This document shows, in pieces, positions 61,686-64,000 of a stretch of DNA of 64,000 nucleotides. Both the position numbers and the translations under genes were made by a program. The notes beneath the pieces are model-generated. The model was not told the origin of the DNA. It searched no databases and was given only the letters and a program-made list of their open reading frames with translations. Origin of the DNA: Actinomycetota bacterium (lineage in GTDB: Bacteria > Actinomycetota > Actinomycetes > Actinomycetales > Microbacteriaceae); NCBI GenBank assembly GCA_030840335.1, contig JAUZFR010000077.1:1-64000 (forward strand), written 5' to 3'. Position 1 is the stretch's first letter. Each line of letters starts with the position of its first letter.

Positions 61686-62677
61686 TCGTCGACCTGCCGA
61701 ACACCACGACGAGCAACATCTCGAAGGCGCTCGTCAAGATCCGCGAAGAAGGTGGAGCGGTCGCCCTCGGTCGAGTGCTGACCCTGATCATCTCGACTCG
61801 CCTTGGCGAAGAAGAAGAAGCGATCGAGGCCGCAAACGACGCCTCGCGTGAGCACCCGATGCGGGTCATCGTCGTGTCGACGAGCGGCGATGAGAACAAT
61901 CACAGCGATTCGCGCGTCGACGCCCAGATTCGCGTGGGCGGTGACGCCGGGGCCAGCGAGGTCATCGTCGTGCGTGCCTACGGCGACACTGCGAGCGACA
62001 AGGAGGGGCTGGTCACTGGCCTGCTCCTGCCTGACGCCCCCGTGGTCGCCTGGTGGCCGGGCGAGGCGCCAACAATCGCCTCCCAATCGGCCCTTGGACG
62101 CATCGCTACCCGTCGCATCACGGATGCCGCAGCCGCGAAGAACCCCCAGGCAGCCCTGCAGCACCTCGTGAACACCTACGAACCCGGTGACACCGATTTC
62201 GCGTGGACACGACTGACGCTCTGGCGCGCACAACTGGCCGCAGTACTCGATCAGCCGCCTTACGAACCGATCACTGCGGTCGAAGTGCACGGGGCGGCGG
62301 ACTCACCGTCCACCGCACTCCTCGCGGCGTGGCTGCAACTTCAACTCAAGGTTCCCGCGAAGCTCGAGGTTACGAACCCCGCGCACGGCTCCAGCGGTAT
62401 CCAGGGTGTTCGCCTGCACCGCGCATCCGGTGTCATCGAGCTGGAGCGGGCGCTTCCCAACATCGCGACCCTCGTGCAGCCGAATCAGCCGATCCACGAC
62501 ATTGCCCTGCCACGACGCAGTCTTCGCGACTGTCTTGCCGAGGAGCTCCGGCGTCTCGACCCCGATGATCTCTTCGGAGACGTTATCCACTACGGGCTCG
62601 ACCAGCTCGCCGAACCGAGCAGGATGACGCGGCACGTGGCATCCCCCGCGGCGCCGGGCAAGGCGAAGAAGAAATGA
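61682..62677 (+). CDS. opcA: OpcA, glucose-6-phosphate dehydrogenase assembly protein
   Basis: The 331-residue protein has the OpcA pattern MIVDLPNTTTSNISKALVKI, then AGASEVIVVRAYG, GLLLPDAPVVAWWPGEAP and RLTLWRAQLAAVLDQPPY. In cyanobacteria and corynebacteria, OpcA activates or assembles Zwf. It is coupled to zwf and to pgl by four-base overlaps. It ends in PGKAKKK. Confidence 0.93.
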   Translation: MIVDLPNTTTSNISKALVKIREEGGAVALGRVLTLIISTRLGEEEEAIEAANDASREHPMRVIVVSTSGDENNHSDSRVDAQIRVGGDAGASEVIVVRAYGDTASDKEGLVTGLLLPDAPVVAWWPGEAPTIASQSALGRIATRRITDAAAAKNPQAALQHLVNTYEPGDTDFAWTRLTLWRAQLAAVLDQPPYEPITAVEVHGAADSPSTALLAAWLQLQLKVPAKLEVTNPAHGSSGIQGVRLHRASGVIELERALPNIATLVQPNQPIHDIALPRRSLRDCLAEELRRLDPDDLFGDVIHYGLDQLAEPSRMTRHVASPAAPGKAKKK

Positions 62678-63465
62678 CAACGGAACGCCGGGTTCTCGTT
62701 CATCCCGACAAGGCTTCGCTCGCGGCAACCATTGCCGCTCGATTTCTGATCAAGGTAGTCGACATCATCGACCAGCGTGGTGAGGCGACCGTCGTGCTCA
62801 CTGGCGGGACCATGGGGTACGCGACCCTCGCGGCAATCAACAGCTCCGCCGCCCGCGACAGCGTCGACTGGACAAAGGTGAATTTCTGGTGGGGTGACGA
62901 GCGCTGGGTCCCGGCCGGCCACGAAGACCGCAATGACACGCAGGCACGCGAGGCGCTTCTCGATCACATCGGCCTCGATCCCGCTCGCGTACATCCGTTC
63001 CCGGCCTCTGACGCGGGAATCGATCTGGATGAGGCCGCTGCGGCCTACGCGGCCGAGCTCGTGGAATACGCAGAAGACGGCGCAGAGCTGCCCAACTTCG
63101 ACATCACATTTCTCGGTGTCGGTCCAGACGGACACGTCGCCTCGCTCTTCCCGGAACGAGGCGGCATTCGCGAAGCAGCGAAGACTGTCATTTCGGTGCG
63201 CAACGCACCCAAGCCTCCGCCGGAGAGACTGAGCCTTACCCTTCCGGTCATCAACTCGTCGGCACGCGTCTGGCTCGTCCTCGCCGGAGCAGACAAAGCG
63301 TCAGCCCTCGGTCTCACACTCGCCGACGCCAGCGTCTTCGAGGTGCCCGCCGCGGGCGTTCAGGGGCGCAGACGCACTCTGTTCTTCGTCGATCAGGACG
63401 CAGCGGCCGAGGTTCCGGAGAACCTGACAACGCCTGGCCTCTTCTGGACGGGCGACGACGCCTAG
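62674..63465 (+). CDS. pgl: 6-phosphogluconolactonase
   Basis: The 263-residue enzyme has VLTGGTMGYATLAAI, the signature FWWGDERWVPAGHEDRN and FLGVGPDGHVASLFP with its catalytic His. It opens the lactone made by Zwf to 6-phosphogluconate. It is last of the cluster. The next genes are on the other strand. Confidence 0.96.
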   Translation: MTTERRVLVHPDKASLAATIAARFLIKVVDIIDQRGEATVVLTGGTMGYATLAAINSSAARDSVDWTKVNFWWGDERWVPAGHEDRNDTQAREALLDHIGLDPARVHPFPASDAGIDLDEAAAAYAAELVEYAEDGAELPNFDITFLGVGPDGHVASLFPERGGIREAAKTVISVRNAPKPPPERLSLTLPVINSSARVWLVLAGADKASALGLTLADASVFEVPAAGVQGRRRTLFFVDQDAAAEVPENLTTPGLFWTGDDA

Positions 63466-63508
63466 CCAGCAGCCGAATTACGACCCTGGTTGACTACCGA
63501 CCGGCCGG

Positions 63509-63871
63509 CTACTGCGTAACGCGCCCGCGGCGCGCGCGAAGCTGTTCGAGCGCTTCATCGAGCAGGTCGGCCGCTTCCTTCTCGGTGCGGCGTTCCTTCA
63601 CATAGGCAAGATGAGTCTTGTATGGCTCGAGCTTCGTCACCGACGGCGGGTTGTCTTTGTCCCGACCCGCCGGGAGACCGGTCGACGGTGAGTCGATGGT
63701 CTCGGGGATTTCGTCTTCGGGCAGGTTCGCCGCAAAGTTGCGAACCGTTTCGTTGCCCATCTCGTCCCAGTAGGAGACCTGGATGCGCTCCGCGTGGTAC
63801 CCGCGATCCTGCTCCCCCATTGGTCCTGCGCCGACGCGCGAGCCGCGAATTGCACTGCCGCCTGAAGCCAC
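63509..63871 (-). CDS. rbpA: RNA polymerase-binding protein RbpA
   Basis: The 120-residue protein starts with GTG and reads ASGGSAIRGSRVGAGPMGE, then RIQVSYWDEMGNETVRNFA and EPYKTHLAYVKERRTEKEA. This is the RbpA pattern, including the C-terminal sigma-interaction domain. RbpA helps form the open promoter complex with principal sigma factors and is restricted to actinobacteria. It is convergent with pgl. Confidence 0.95.
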   Translation of the reverse strand: MASGGSAIRGSRVGAGPMGEQDRGYHAERIQVSYWDEMGNETVRNFAANLPEDEIPETIDSPSTGLPAGRDKDNPPSVTKLEPYKTHLAYVKERRTEKEAADLLDEALEQLRARRGRVTQ

Positions 63872-63915
63872 GGTGTCTCTCTTCTGTCTGAACCGATTGG
63901 GAAAAGTACGAGGGC

Positions 63916-64000
63916 CTAAGCGGCCGTGAATTTGGTGATAAGTCCGAGCACGACGATCGATGTGATCCAGACGACGCCGAGGATGACCGTGATGCGGTTC
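63916..64000 (-). CDS. secG: SecG preprotein translocase subunit, 3' end only
   Basis: The minus strand reads RITVILGVVWITSIVVLGLI then TKFTAA and stops. This is the second membrane helix and tail of SecG, cut by the window edge. SecG helps SecYE protein export. The order secG-rbpA-pgl is what I expect near tpiA/pgk/gap in this family. Confidence 0.8.
   Translation of the reverse strand, partial: NRITVILGVVWITSIVVLGLITKFTAA

Noticed and set aside
1-64000. CRISPR array, rRNA, tRNA, prophage or insertion sequence
   Set aside because: No spaced direct repeats, cloverleaf-like sequences with CCA-type ends, transposase or phage structural genes were seen.

Overview
The window is about 64 kb of high-GC, densely coding chromosome with many ATGA/GTGA start-stop overlaps and start codons that sit 6-7 bases behind a TANNNT box. 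The gene content points to an actinobacterium, most likely family Microbacteriaceae. Pointers are the RbpA RNA-polymerase binding protein, OpcA beside Zwf, the imuA'-imuB-dnaE2 mutasome, DUF2510 and DUF3099 proteins, an AspT-type aminotransferase, a stand-alone SURF1 protein and the pgl/rbpA/secG order. No rRNA, tRNA, insertion sequence, prophage or CRISPR array was found. The species cannot be named from the sequence alone.

Region by region. 0-9 kb is accessory: a truncated membrane protein, a VOC protein, a secreted CHAP hydrolase with three internal repeats, a PPOX-type flavoprotein, acylphosphatase, a sedolisin protease, a frameshifted acetyltransferase, glutathione peroxidase and small enzymes. 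9-13 kb holds an orphan DarT-like (DUF4433) ADP-ribosyltransferase with a zinc-knuckle N-terminus, three consecutive DUF2510 membrane proteins and a J-domain/NERD fusion. 13-16 kb holds small conserved genes (CsbD, DUF5997 divergent from a LysR-substrate-domain protein, DinB-like) and a large unexplained inverted repeat. 16-26 kb is a DNA-damage block: a LexA-type SOS box, imuA', imuB and dnaE2, then an aminotransferase, an XPB-like helicase and DNA polymerase IV. 26-44 kb mixes lipid and cell-wall enzymes (desaturase, D,D-carboxypeptidase, SGNH hydrolases), phosphotransferase, TrmH methyltransferase, sirtuin, an SGNH-GAF fusion, a glycosyltransferase/hydrolase pair, trehalose synthase, exonuclease, a dead RibD-like reductase gene, ribosomal protein L31 type B, an ABC ATPase, the divergent glgA/glgC pair and serB.

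44-64 kb is core metabolism. It contains fabG, SURF1 (oxidase assembly), an ABC-F ATPase, bioY, the Fe-S assembly operon sufB-sufD-Rieske-sufC-sufT, the heme A genes ctaA and ctaB, and a six-gene sugar-phosphate cluster tkt-tal-pgi-zwf-opcA-pgl followed convergently by rbpA and the 3' end of secG. The last cluster covers both branches of the pentose phosphate pathway plus the isomerase linking it to glycolysis, so NADPH and pentose supply are encoded as a unit. The glgA/glgC and treS genes add storage-polysaccharide and trehalose metabolism.

The observations most worth following are: the DarT-like protein with no DarG partner in view; short dispersed palindrome-like elements translated inside two variable loops of DnaE2; a 16-bp inverted repeat at 15.1 kb; an SGNH-GAF fusion that lost its nucleophile; two decayed genes; two unannotated micro-ORFs; and a recurring leaderless-promoter signature that settles several start codons.
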